DNA of 64,000 nucleotides from Lutjanus erythropterus (Eukaryota > Chordata > Actinopteri > Lutjaniformes > Lutjanidae): the NCBI GenBank assembly GCA_020091685.1, contig CM034609.1, positions 18,830,204 through 18,894,203 on the forward strand, read 5' to 3'. Shown one piece after another: positions 37,236 through 48,512 of the stretch. Each line of letters begins with the position of its first letter. The stretch's first letter is position 1. A program made the position numbers and the translations under genes. The notes beneath the pieces are model-generated. The model was given only the letters and a program-made list of their open reading frames with translations. It made no database searches and was not told the DNA's origin.

Positions 37236-38589
37236 TTGAGCTTAACCTCGTTAGTGATCAGACAAGGGGAACCAGGTTATCATTGAAGGATGAAATAGAG
37301 GTGCGGATTAGCTGGACTGTTTGTTGCTGTGGAGTTTGTTTTCTTAGGTTCAGTCATTTTCTTGTAATAAATTATCTCAGTCTCTCTTGAAACATGGTGT
37401 TTAATGACCTGGCCTGTGGCCACGGCTGTTGCCAGTACGAAGCCATAAGAAAGCCTTTAAGGCTTTGGACCCACTTACAAAAACATTGCAGCGAGTTGCT
37501 GTTATTAAACACTCCAAAGGGCACATTTAAAGGAAACTGCTGGCATGATTAGAGTATTTGACCAGCATAGATTGCTCTGATGAAAACAGTTGAAGAGATT
37601 ACGTGGGTGAAACCAGTAGTACCACAGTGTAAAAATAGTTCAAAATACTCCAAATAGATGTCCTGCATTCAAAATATTGAAATACAAAAATATTATTAGC
37701 AAATGCTAATAGCGAAATATCTACTTATATTGTCATATATTATGTTTTATCAGTAATGGTTAACATGTAAGCAGGATTTCATGTTGAAAAGTGCTTATCT
37801 TCACAGTAACAAATAGCTTCGTTAATTCAAGTTGCATAAAAAGTACAATAAAATATATATATATATAGAAATAAGGTAGCAAAAAACACTCAACTATCTC
37901 AAACTGGTACCTTGGATTAATACTTGTCATGTTTTGCCACTGGCTGAATTGAGAAACCAATGTTTCTCTTGTCAGGTTCTTTCTGAACTTGAATGCAGTG
38001 GTTTGAAACAGGATGTGGTACTATTACTCATATGTAGGTTATAGACTGTGATTCAGGGTTGTCATGTTCCAGTTGGAAGGCTGCCAATGCGTTGTAGTTT
38101 TCCATTGTTGTGCTGTGCTCATAATAGAGCCGCTGGATCCTCAATCGCAAAAAAGCCATCACATTACGTTCAAATTCAGTGGTTCCAGTTCAAATTTACA
38201 CGATTCAGGTAAATTCTCTGATTACAGTAATTGTTTTCAATATTAAACGACCCCATAAAAGTGACAGCGTCAGGCTGCATTTTGTCCGAGATCAGGTGTA
38301 ACTGGAGGATTAATTTATAGCCATGGAAGGGAGAACTGGAGAAGAAGAGAGGCGCAAAAGACTTTTTCTTCTTTTTTTTGTTGTCAGTTTAGTGGATAGG
38401 TTAAATAAGCTATAGATGTTTTAAGTTGAACAATTTAGATAACTACATAATACGCCTCAGCTCATCTGTCACAGCTGTGTTTTACTGCTGTTAAATGAAA
38501 TGCACCTCACCTGTTTTAGATGTCAGAAGTGGACTGTTGCTGTGCTTCATACAGTTGCTTTGCCTCGTCATCAAACATCCAAGAAAGGG

Positions 38590-38600
38590 GAAAGTGAAAG
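38590..38600 (+). promoter_or_regulatory. ISRE-like motif in intergenic DNA
   Basis: GAAAGTGAAAG fits GAAANNGAAA, the IRF/ISRE core. It repeats the same 11-mer found near the gene 2 first exon, 4.2 kb away. It may be chance. Confidence 0.25.
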
Positions 38601-38926
38601 TGGTAAGAGGTTCCAGCCAGCTCAGACTTCCCTTTTAAAGTAAGCACATTTATTAGGGGAAAGACAAAGAACAGTGAGTATTTTATTTGAAGGGTAAAGC
38701 CGTGATCAGCATTTAAATTCACAAATGGTGCAAGATAAATACACTTCAGAACCAGTGGTTCTTTTGCCCCCCCTTCACCCATCCTTGGTTTTAAAGCTAT
38801 GGCATTTAAGAAACACATTTGTGCCTGAACTCAAGTATTCATTCAGTAAAACGGTTTCAATGCAATTTTTTAATCAATGCAATTCCTAAGGGAAATCTTG
38901 TAACATTTCTTGTTTAACTGTCTTCT

Positions 38927-38944
38927 GTGTGTGTGTGTGTGTGT
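38927..38944. repeat. (GT)n microsatellite
   Basis: A short pure GT run. Confidence 0.9.
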
Positions 38945-39051
38945 TAATAAGAATGTACTACAGTTGCTCAGTTAGTCGCTGTTAGCGTTGTCCTGTTCTC
39001 ATGTGCAGCGATGTGGTGGTGAAACAAAAAGCCTAAGAGAACTATTGACTA

Positions 39052-39654
39052 GCCGTGTTTCCATTAACATATTTTACGTGCAATTTGACGCATCACATTA
39101 GAAAAAGTGGAAAATTCTTAAAAATTAAAAATGTCCTCAGGTTCACAAAAAGGGTCAAGATTTGCGAAAGTCACAAGATTTGTACGCATTGTTATTTTTA
39201 ATTAAGCTAATTGTGTTTTATAATGTGACAATGCTGTGGTTACGCTCTGGGTAGGTCAAACTACTAATTATCTTTTGTGGGTCTGGGGTTTCCTTTTACA
39301 CAACTGTAAAAAAGTTGTGCAAAAACTCTGTGGGAGGTAACGCAATGGAAGATGGAAACCCCTTTTGTGAATAATAATAGAGGAAAAACTTTACCAGGGT
39401 TGCTCAACTGTTATTGGAGCCTAGAGTGAACCCACTGTTTATTTCAATTAACCAACTCCTGATAATCATGTAACAGTAGCGAATGGCAACAAGCATTCAT
39501 TCGCATTTTCTTTTGCTGATTTACTCTTGATATGGTTCAAGTTTGCGATATAGTTGGATGTAAATGCAGCTACTGTTAACGGATATATTTAAGAGTCATT
39601 CCTGTTTTCACTAAAATTACCAAAATATGCACAGACTAATAGAAATGGAAACAC
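39052..39654. repeat. Candidate DNA element with GTGTTTCCATT termini
   Basis: GTGTTTCCATT at 39055-39065 and its inverse complement AATGGAAACAC at 39644-39654 bound about 600 bp. The direct repeat TGACTA occurs just outside both ends (39046-39051 and 39655-39660). An internal ATGGAAACC copy is also present. It is non-coding. Confidence 0.5.
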
Positions 39655-41006
39655 TGACTAAGAAGTGTCTGCTTTTGTTAAGGTAGTGTTAACCTCCCAC
39701 TACATCTCTGTTCATCTTTTCTAACTTTATCTCTTTTTAGAGAGATCGTTTGCTCAATATTTTGGTAACATCGGACCGCAGTGGCTTCAGACTCTCTCTC
39801 TCTCTCTCAGGTTCGACAGTTTTAGCGGCTCAGTTTCCAAACTGTTGACTGCCAGAGTGGCCATTTGTTTTATATAATCTCTCTGTTACACAGCCTCCAG
39901 ACACCTATCTCAGTTTTGTAAAATATTTCTAAAGGCAATTTCTACAGCTGCAGCAATGTACACTAACAGCTTTTCTACTTCTCTTAACTCATGACTTTCC
40001 TAACAGTTTGTATATGAAAAAAGCTGCTTGGCATTACTACTGTTTCCCCTTTCCTTTCACTACAGTAGTTTGCTTACACAATATACTTTCTGAAATAACA
40101 CAGCTTTGTTTTCCCAGTAATCACAAGAAAAAAGATTCATTCATGATGAAGTGTTCAAACAATTGCTGACTTGACAAACCAGTATAGCCAGTATGTCACA
40201 ATCAGAGGATCGAGGTCATGAGGAACAGCCAAATATTGTACTGTGATCACAAAAATCAAGCGTATCATAAATTAATTTTAATTACCTCTTTAATGTCCTC
40301 TCCTGCCTACTGTACTTAGGTGATATATATTTTTGTAAATCTTTTAGAGAATACTACAGAGTCCGTTCGCCTCTTGATCAAGGGCTTGTTATAATGTTGT
40401 TGCAGTTCAGACAGGAGCTTCAGTTAACTGCATCAAATGTGATTCAGATTTATGTAATTCTCTTTACTGTCTTCTTCTTCTTCTTCACTTCATGCCTCAG
40501 CCTGCCTACATAAGCCTGTCAAACCAATGATGTGCCTCAGTCTACTCCAGCGTGCCACGAATGATTATTGAGTAATGTGTGTTCAAATCGTAAATCGTCC
40601 TCAGGCTGTCAACAGTTTGGACAGTGAGCCTCTCACAGAAATGCAGCACAACTAGCATTTAGCAGCAGGTTTACCATTCGCCTTGTGTTAGAACTACAGA
40701 GATTAAACTTAGCACTGTCCTCTTTTTTTGATTTTGGGATACATTTTTACTGTTTATTTCCGTGTAACCTGTACAACTACTGTTTTTTTTCTCTTGGTTA
40801 ATAGTGATGCTTGAACATTTTTAATGAATTTGTGGGTATTGTAGTTTTGAATTACATGATATCCCATGTTTACTGATTTTACACTCCAAAAGATGCTTCT
40901 TATTGCTGTGTTTTTGTCAGTGGTTTTCAGTCTAAAACTTATTTAAATGTCAGTTGTGGACTTTGTGAAGAAGGTCTTTTACAGATGGTGATGGTGTGTC
41001 ATGTGA

Positions 41007-41012
41007 AATAAA
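41007..41012 (+). terminator. Candidate distal polyadenylation signal of cpt1
   Basis: AATAAA is followed within 25 nt by a TG/T-rich stretch (CTGTATTTGGTCT), a typical cleavage context. Using it would imply a 5.7 kb 3'UTR. The hexamer at 36413 is the alternative. Confidence 0.35.
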
Positions 41013-41389
41013 ATACTGACCGGGCATCTGTATTTGGTCTCTTCCTTATTAGTGAATTGATTTACTGGTTATATCAAGGTCAAGCAGCCCGACAGTCTGT
41101 TTGTAATTATGTCTCAATAGAGAAAAATATCAGTTAAAACAAAATCCTAAATTCTGGTAAAGTGTAGTACATCAGCATGTTTTCTTTTTAGTATGCAGAT
41201 TATATATGAATCATGCTCTCTTTGCCCCCTCCACACCACAACAGTGAGAGTCATAACTAAAAACAACACTGGAAAAAACTTACACTGTTTAAAAAACTAC
41301 AACCTACAACTCACAACGGCAGCCTATTCCTGCCTCGCCACAAAAATGATCAGTATCTTGGTACAATATGCAAAGTTTATAGTTATTAC

Positions 41390-41730
41390 AAGTTGTTTTC
41401 GTGTCATAACAATTAATTTCACATTGTTATGATATACAAACTTATCTTATTGTAACAAATATTTCATGTTATAACATGATAACTTGGTGTTATAACAGCA
41501 GTTTTCACAGTGTAATAGGATAACTTATATTGTTATGTGATGAGACATTTTATGTCACATTATAACATAAGTCATCATTTTATAACGCAAAACATTTTGT
41601 TATAACAAGATATTTGGTTTATTGTAATGACAAAAAGTTTCTTGTTATGTTATAACCATTATCACAATTAACAATGAAGTTATCACAACAAAATAGACAG
41701 TATGTTGTAATAACAAGTGAAATTAACTCT
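41390..41730. repeat. Degenerate GTTATAAC-rich repeat block
   Basis: TGTTATAACA-type palindromes and TTATAAC/GTTATAA units recur at irregular spacing on both strands across about 340 bp. It looks like an eroded satellite or palindromic MITE cluster. Confidence 0.6.
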
Positions 41731-41925
41731 TACAACGTGAAAAACATAGATCAAAGACATTCAAAAACATAGTTATCAATAAACTTTTCATAATGTAATG
41801 CAATACTGATCTGTTCCTCTTTTTCTGGCATGGCAGCACACTTCTGAAAAAAAAAGAAAAACATCAGAACACAACAAAATTTTCAAAAATTGTTGTTCTC
41901 TGCAGTTTAAGTTTTGTTTTCCATT

Positions 41926-42125
41926 TATGTATGTATGTATTTATTTATTTATTTGGTTGGTTGTTTATTTCTCTATCTATCTAGTTTTTTTTTTATTTAT
42001 TTCATTAGACCGTCTTCTGGATCCATACGTGATATTTAGTAGTAATAGTAATAATAATAATAACTTTATTTATATAGCACAATTCATGCATAAAATGCAA
42101 CACAAAGTGCTGAGCCTAAGAGGGA
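41926..42125. repeat. TATG/TTAT simple repeat and L2-like tail
   Basis: TATGTATG and TTATTTATT runs lead to (AATA)n and then ACTTTATTTATATAGCACAA with CACAAAGTGCTGAG, the reverse complement of a common L2-type LINE 3' end. Confidence 0.5.
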
Positions 42126-42636
42126 GAGAGGAAAGAAAATTGAAACATTTCAACAATAAAGGCAGAAAAAATAAAAATAAAATGAAAGTTAGAATTGGTA
42201 AAACCAGGTAAAATACCCATTAGATAAAAACACTTCAGGAGAAAGTAATGGTTAAAAAAAAAAAAAAACATATGTCTTAAGATTTTGTTTGAAACTTTCA
42301 GCAGACTTGGACCCTCTCTGGCAGAGCCACAATTTTGGTGAAAATGTGACTTAGACTTGACTTGACTACAGGCGATAATAAATATGGCCTGAATGACGAA
42401 TGGAGAAGTGATGCTGCAGGGGACGTTATCGATCAAACTTCAGGCCAGTTGGCCCAGTTCAAGCCGACAACACATGTCCCTGATTAAAGACGGGTGGAGG
42501 CCATGTTTTTTGAAACATCTAAAATCTTGGAACCAGCACAGTAGGACTTGAAGTGGTCTGTCATTAGTGAGAAGTTTCTACACGTCAGTGTCTGAGGTGA
42601 GAGTTAGTTTAGGCTTTCAGCCAAATGACGCGCGCG

Positions 42637-42730
42637 CACGTGCACATCCCCGTGCACATGTTGGTGGGTCCAAGTACCCAAACTTTCCAGCCGGACCCTA
42701 TATAAAGGGTCTGAGGTTATTGTTGTTTGA
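42637..42730 (+). promoter_or_regulatory. Predicted promoter of gene 2
   Basis: TATATAAA lies at 42699-42706, about 30 nt before a plausible start near 42730. Upstream are an E-box CACGTG (42637-42642) and two direct copies of CGTGCACAT 12 bp apart. The surroundings are CpG-richer than the rest of the window. The TSS itself is not observable. Confidence 0.55.
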
Positions 42731-42895
42731 TTCTTAGCCCCGAGCTCGCTTGGAAACTCCAGTGAGGTCACTTGTTAAGCGCCGGGGAGGAGGGACGGTG
42801 TGCTCGTGAAAAGAAGAAAGTGAAAGTAAAGCTGTCAAAAAGAGTATGACTGCCGCTGTGGTGCAGAGCTGACAAGACACCGCCAACATCTCACG
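42730..42895 (+). other. Predicted non-coding first exon of gene 2
   Basis: It runs from the inferred TSS downstream of the TATA box to the donor CACG|GTAGGC. It contains no in-frame start continuous with the downstream signal peptide, so it would be 5'UTR spliced to the exon at 48450. It holds the ISRE-like site and a kappaB-like TGGAAACTCC near 42750. The assignment rests on position and splice signals only. Confidence 0.4.
42816..42828 (+). promoter_or_regulatory. ISRE/IRF-type element
   Basis: GAAAGTGAAAGTA matches the interferon-stimulated response core GAAANNGAAA exactly. It lies about 90 nt downstream of the predicted start site. It suggests interferon or IRF control if the first exon is real. 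Confidence 0.45.
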
Positions 42896-44500
42896 GTAGG
42901 CGCAATGCAGACTCACTGTTAAGGGTTTTTATTCAGCGTGTTACTGGGCTGTTTCTTGTTCCTTTGAGACACGTGCAACAATGTCCGGACAATCGAGGAG
43001 ATAAGGACGAGGCCACACCTAGCTGAAGAGGAGCGCTTCACAGTGGCACCGGCTGCGTGGGGATTATGTGCAGAGCTGTGAGGGTGATCTGTGCAGGAGG
43101 CACGCGGGCTGGACATGACCGGGTTACAGAAATAAATAGGTGACATGTTGGAGGAGGAGATGTCTCAAACAGAAATGCTGTCTCAGTTGCCTGAAAAACA
43201 TTGCTTGGATGAAAATCTTACATGCTGGACCTTTAGATGGGCTTTATTATTTTTTTTTTTTCATTAATTGGTTGATAAACACACTGGTAGGAACTTGCTA
43301 GCCAAGCAACATTGAAGGTACATGCAACCCATAATTCAACACTCTTTCAGTAACAAGCTCAGAGTGCCTGGGAATGTTTAATTCCAGCCAGGCACTACTG
43401 TTGCATGTCGTACCTCTGTCTTTGTGTCTTTTGTCTGTCTGTTTGTATCAAAGAAAAAATCCTGGCAGAAAGCCTGTGTTGCTGTGTTACACAACCGCTG
43501 GCTACTTGCCCCTTTAACTTACCTGAATTATATTATAAAAATATAAATTGGGGTTTAAGACTGGCCCGTGGACTGAATAAGACGTGATGATGTCAGCTTG
43601 TTTTGTAGGATTTTTTCTGCTGTTTTCTGATGTTTTGGAGACCAAAAGATGAATCGATTAACTAAGAAAGTAATTGGTACTTTCATCAGTGATAAAAAAA
43701 AATAATAATAATTTGTAGCCCTTGTTTAGTCGTCTACTAGAATATGACATTCTCTTTTTTCAAGTATAATTTTCCATTTTGCTCGCACTTAAACCTTTCT
43801 GGCATGAAAACAAAAACTCTTAACAGATTCTTAGTATGTTAGATGAGATGTCTCCGAGTTTTCTAACTTAAATTGCGTTTTCCATGCATTGTGTAACGCA
43901 CTAGGCTCTGTGGTATCCCAGCATGGGTGGAGTGAGGTGAATTGTGTCTTGTCCTGTCTTGTGCACTTATGTGGGAATATGACAGCGGCTAAGCACAGAT
44001 ACAGTAGCTTGCGTGTCCAAGCAGTGCATCAGATCAGGGTGAAGTGACGGTATGAAGTAGTTGTGTGTGTTAGGGACTTCATATAAACAGCGGTGGAATG
44101 TTAAACTCTTGTTCTCCTCCCTTCTTTGTCCTCAGTGTTATGTTTGGCATTGAATAAATTAAAGGGGAAGTAAATGAAGAATGCTGCTGATTAGGCACCG
44201 TGTGAGGCTGTTGTTTGTATGCCTTGTCAGGCTTTGAGCACATATGAGTGAAATATCCAAAGACTTTTTTCAACTGCATGTCAGTGATTGTGATAGATTT
44301 TTTAGAGCCGTTTGCGTCCTCACTGTCTCTAGAATTGATTCTGTAAAATGTTCGCTTCAATTTATTTGTAAAGTTTGCCCCAAGCTGTACTTTGGGGATT
44401 TTTTTCCAACTACATTTCACAATTTAATTTAAGCATTTAAAGGAGCAAAATGTAACAATAGCACATCCAAAAGCGACTATGACAGTCTATGGTTGAAGTT

Positions 44501-44541
44501 TTTACCCCTCCTCCCCAAGGAGTCTGGGGAGGAGGGGTAAA
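44501..44541. repeat. Perfect 17 bp inverted repeat with 7 nt loop
   Basis: Arms 44501-44517 (TTTACCCCTCCTCCCCA) and 44525-44541 are exact reverse complements. The purine/pyrimidine asymmetry of each arm is extreme. Confidence 0.9.
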
Positions 44542-45479
44542 GTACATAAATGTGCTCTCAACATCATGGAAAAATTAGCAGTTTCCTCTGCTCTTAAATG
44601 CTGCGGTGTCCACCCCGCTGCCTCAGTGTCGAACACCACCACGTGAAAACAACCTGAAACATGGGCGCTCTGTCTAGCAGCTTTATTGGACATGTTTGAG
44701 CCACCAGAGTCAGAGGACGGTGACAGGATGGTGTTTTCTTTTCTTCTGTATCAGGTTGTTGGAACTGAAGTGAGCTGAAGTGAACTGCTGGGCTGATTTG
44801 GACTGAGAGAGTCACTGAAGGTATGTTTGTAATTGACTGTTAGGTAAGGTGAGGGGAGGGGGAGATGATGTCATCTGTGTGTCTGTCTAAATAAACATGT
44901 AGTTAAGTGATTTCCTTTTGCAAAGACCAATTGTGTTGTTATTTCTAAGAGGTGGCCTAACAGTACTAACTTAACAAACATGCTCGGACAAAATGAGCAC
45001 AATGATTTCTGCACAAATAAATAAATAACTTAATGTAGAACATTTGCCGAATTTACAAGTAAATATTTAAGAATTTGTTGAATTGTTGAATGATCAGAAG
45101 ATTGTGCTGGAAAAAGGAACACTTGACCAAACATTAGCATGATTAGAACAACTTAAAATGGCATAAAACATGGTAGACACACAAATTGCATTACATTCAA
45201 CTGAATGGTGCACCCACAGGACGTCAGTCGGTCCATCAGTGTGGCCCAAGACACACTGCTAAGAGAATGTGGCCGTAAGCAGCCCAGACCACCTCTGAAT
45301 GTGGTCTGAGTCCTCAGTGCATTTTGGGTGCATTCACACATGTACTGAATGTAGGGTTCGCTACCGAGCTCTGCACTTTTAAGGGTACCAACCAAATATC
45401 ATTGGTACTAACAAGTACCGATTCACATTAAACCAATCTCTGCCAAATTGCGGTATGGGAGCGCAGTCGTTCCTGCAAG

Positions 45480-45600
45480 ATTGGTTAAACTTTTCAAAAG
45501 CTGATGCAGACAACACTCTCTGTGATGTTTGTAATGTGAAATGCTAAGCTGGCGAGTGCAACACGTCTAACAAACACAAAATATTGTATATATATATATA
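45480..45600 (+). pseudogene. BED zinc-finger relic of a second hAT element
   Basis: One frame reads TLCDVCNVKC, an in-frame stop, then CNTSNKHK, i.e. the CxxC...NTSN...H pattern of a BED finger. It is followed by a short (TA)n run. No further transposase homology is legible. Confidence 0.45.
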
Positions 45601-46168
45601 TATCTAAAAACAGCAGCTGCAGCTGTCGTTTGCATGCCTGGACAACTGGACTTCAGCTGAGGTACTGAAAACGTCATTGACATCTTCAGTTTTTTAGCTA
45701 TTTGGCTGAATTGTTGTTGGAAATAACTGGGCTTTTTTCCACTCTGTCACAGACTTAAGGTTTTGTCTAGTCACTCCCTGTTATATTGTGGTATAACCTT
45801 CCCTCATGCGTCTTTATTATCTTTACTGCTACTTTACTGCTTTGTCTGTTTTCACCTGCCCCTCAGCAGCCTCCCAGTCTGTAGTTTTATGTCTGCTGCC
45901 TTAGATGGCAGTTCATCTCATCTGTATCTGTCAGACCTCCTGGTATTTCCTCATGGATTTTTGCATGAAGATTTTCCCCTCCATGTCTCTTAATGATTGA
46001 CTGTATTCGACTTTGCCTCCTCTTTTGGTTTTATTGTGTGCTTTTTGTTCTTTTCTCTGGTTTTGAACTCTTCGTGCCTGATCTATGAGAGAGCCTTTTT
46101 TGTTTTAGTCTTGAGTTTATGAAACATTTTGCACAAACATTCGCTGCTCTGCATTTTTGGGTCCATTT

Positions 46169-46522
46169 TAGGGCTGAATGATTAATTGAACTTTTATCAA
46201 AATCACAATATGGTGCACTCTATTTTCAAATTGCAAATTGAAATATTTGTTAAAGGTGGAATTTGTGCAAAATACAATTTTAAATGAAATGTTGTGGTGC
46301 TGCAGTGGTGTCCTGTTCAACACATCATTCTCTAGACTTCAGAAAACATCTTTGTTTAGTATAGATCCCTGAAAAATAATCCCTGTTTAATGTGTTTTTC
46401 AATGAAAATAAGAATAATCATGTAAAAATGATCCTTTCCTCTAATATTGCAAATCATATAGCAATTGCAGTATCAGTCAAAATAATTGCAACTAGATATT
46501 TCTTCACAATTGTTCAGCTCTA
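46169..46522. mobile_element. 354 bp hAT-type MITE
   Basis: The left end TAGGGCTGAATGATT and the right end (reverse complement TAGAGCTGAACAATT) match at 12 of 15 bases. Imperfect 8 bp flanks GTCCATTT and ATCCATTG share TCCATT, consistent with an aged target duplication. The interior is AT-rich and non-coding. Confidence 0.65.
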
Positions 46523-47072
46523 ATCCATTGTCTTGTTTTTGCTCCTCTTGACACCCTGACACTGTCTTATCTAACACTCAGCAACTGGTCACGTCTAAAA
46601 TTCCTTACCGACATTACAGCATTTAGATTTATCAGTCATTTATCTATCAATTTTGTGCATTTTCCTTAAATGATAGTTGAAAATGCTAACAACCAATTAA
46701 TCAATTTGTCATAAATAATATGCAAAACACATTTTTTTTTTCTAAATTTCCTTTTTTTTAATTTTACGTGTCCTTAACCCTCAAATGCCTCTCCTGGAAA
46801 AAGACATTGTCAAATGAGATGAAATTACTGCCATTTCTAGACTATCAATTAATTATCAATTAATACATGTTTAATTGGTTAAATCCTTAATGGCAATTAA
46901 TTAGTTGATGACTAAACATTATCATCCCCAATGAATTCAATATTTGTGAATTGCATTCTATTTTCAGGGAAATATTATATTACTACTATGGTAGCAACAA
47001 TAACAACATGACACAAAGAATATCACATGTGTTTCCTCTGAGACTCACACAGTAGTATCACATGGGTGACAG

Positions 47073-48096
47073 TAGGGGTGCAGCGATTAACCGATGTTAC
47101 TATTAACCGCGCTTTAAAACGTCACGGTTAATTAATCCCAAAGGCTCTGCTACACCGAGTTTTTCTGTTCTCACTCCCAGAAAACGGACACTGTGCTGGT
47201 ACAATATTATAAAATAAAAGTGCTCCTCTCAAGGACTTCAGTCAGTGACCATTTAACATTACAGGTTGCTTCTTCCTGTCTGTGTTGAGTAAACTCGAGG
47301 CATTGTGGGTTCATATACCAGGTGTAAAACACTAGCATAACATCAACTTCCAGCACTATACTATGGTATCTAACTAATTGCATTTCAGTTATGATTAACA
47401 CAGCATAAGAGATGTTTTCAATGTATTTTTTATTATTTTTACTAAAACTTGTGAAGCACTTTGAGTGTCTATGATAAAGCGCTATATAAATGTAATCCAT
47501 TATTATTATTACTATTATAAAACTTCAAACAAACAAAAAACAATAAACAGAATTTAATCAGGCCACATGTAAAATTTGATTAATTATTGAAAATAGATGA
47601 TTAAAAATGAATTTAAAAAACAGACATGGATGACAATAACACTTAAGTTTATTACCCACATGAGTAACATTTTCCCATATAGCTAGCTTGTATTTAATTC
47701 CAGAGATGTGGACCTTGTTTCTTTTTATTTATTTTCAATGTTAGAGTGTTATTTATGTTTTTTTTTAAAAAAGCAGCTATACTGTTTAAGTCAAAAGCCA
47801 AATAGATATTTTTGTTCCACCATGTTTGCAAGTTCTCTACTCAGGTCACTTTTATTTTATTGCAAAGGGAGAGATAGACTTTTTGTTTATCTTTGTTTAT
47901 TATTTTGTACTGTATTATTTTATTAGTGTTATTTCTGACATTAAAATCTCTAAAGAATGCTCATGTGATTTTATGCATTAGTTCATTAGTAGTGTTGGGA
48001 AATTAATTAATGCATAATAATCGTGATAATCGTGAAACCGTGATTATTCCTCAGACTATAATCGTACAATCAAAATCTATAATCGTTGCATCCCTA
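47073..48096. mobile_element. hAT-like element, about 1.0 kb
   Basis: The left end TAGGGGTGCAGCGATTA and the right end (reverse complement TAGGGATGCAACGATTA) are clear inverted termini. The right subterminal region repeats AATCGTGATAATCGTG. No intact target duplication is seen. An L2-like tail (AGCGCTATATAAATGTAA, near 47480) is nested inside. No transposase ORF survives. Confidence 0.65.
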
Positions 48097-48473
48097 CTGC
48101 TAACAGACGCACAGGTTAAACAAGTTAAAGGAGACAATTGTTGGCGAAATTGTGGTTGGATATGCTCTTACTTGCATTTGTTTCTGTGTCTGTTTCTCCC
48201 CCTTTCACTTTAATAAATGTGTATGTACAGACACATGATAAATTGAAGGGAGATAACAAGATTAGTGATGAAACAAAATGGATTGCCTGGCGTGGTTTGG
48301 GCGCGTTCTCCATTTAGATCCATCGGTGAATAATTTCTACGCTCATAATGGTGGAATCTTCCTGGAAGAGAGTGTTCCAGACCAGCGACACACCCAAGTG
48401 TCTTTACCATGACATAACTTTCTCCTGTTCTCTGCTTCTTCTTCCATAGTGTGAGTCTGGTGAGTCTGGCAGC

Positions 48474-48512
48474 ATGATGTCATGGAATCATGCGATCCTC
48501 TTGTTTCTCATC
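48474..48512 (+). CDS. Gene 2 exon: start and signal peptide, part 1
   Basis: The exon starts at 48450 after CCATAG and carries two adjacent ATGs (48474 and 48477). Thirteen codons (MMSWNHAILLFLI) start a hydrophobic signal sequence and end in phase 0 at GTAAGT. The first ATG is chosen; either would work. Confidence 0.7.

Larger units (their letters stand above)
35321..42698. other. cpt1 3'UTR and intergenic region
   Basis: The extent of the 3'UTR is not clear. AATAAA hexamers occur at 36413-36418 and 41007-41012. The region contains repeats at 37.0 kb, 39.05-39.65 kb, 41.4-41.7 kb and 42.0 kb. No ORF of interest is present on either strand. Confidence 0.5.
42896..48449. other. 5.5 kb first intron of gene 2
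   Basis: It contains a GC-richer stretch to about 43.13 kb, the 17 bp hairpin at 44.5 kb, a BED-finger relic (45.5 kb), a MITE (46.17-46.52 kb) and a hAT-like element (47.07-48.10 kb). A donor-like site follows TCACTGAAG near 44820, but no linked coding exon was found. Confidence 0.5.

Noticed and set aside
44818-44823. A donor-like GTATGT after TCACTGAAG, suggesting another 5' exon of gene 2
   Set aside because: No upstream promoter or acceptor could be tied to it, and the region has a repeat-like texture.
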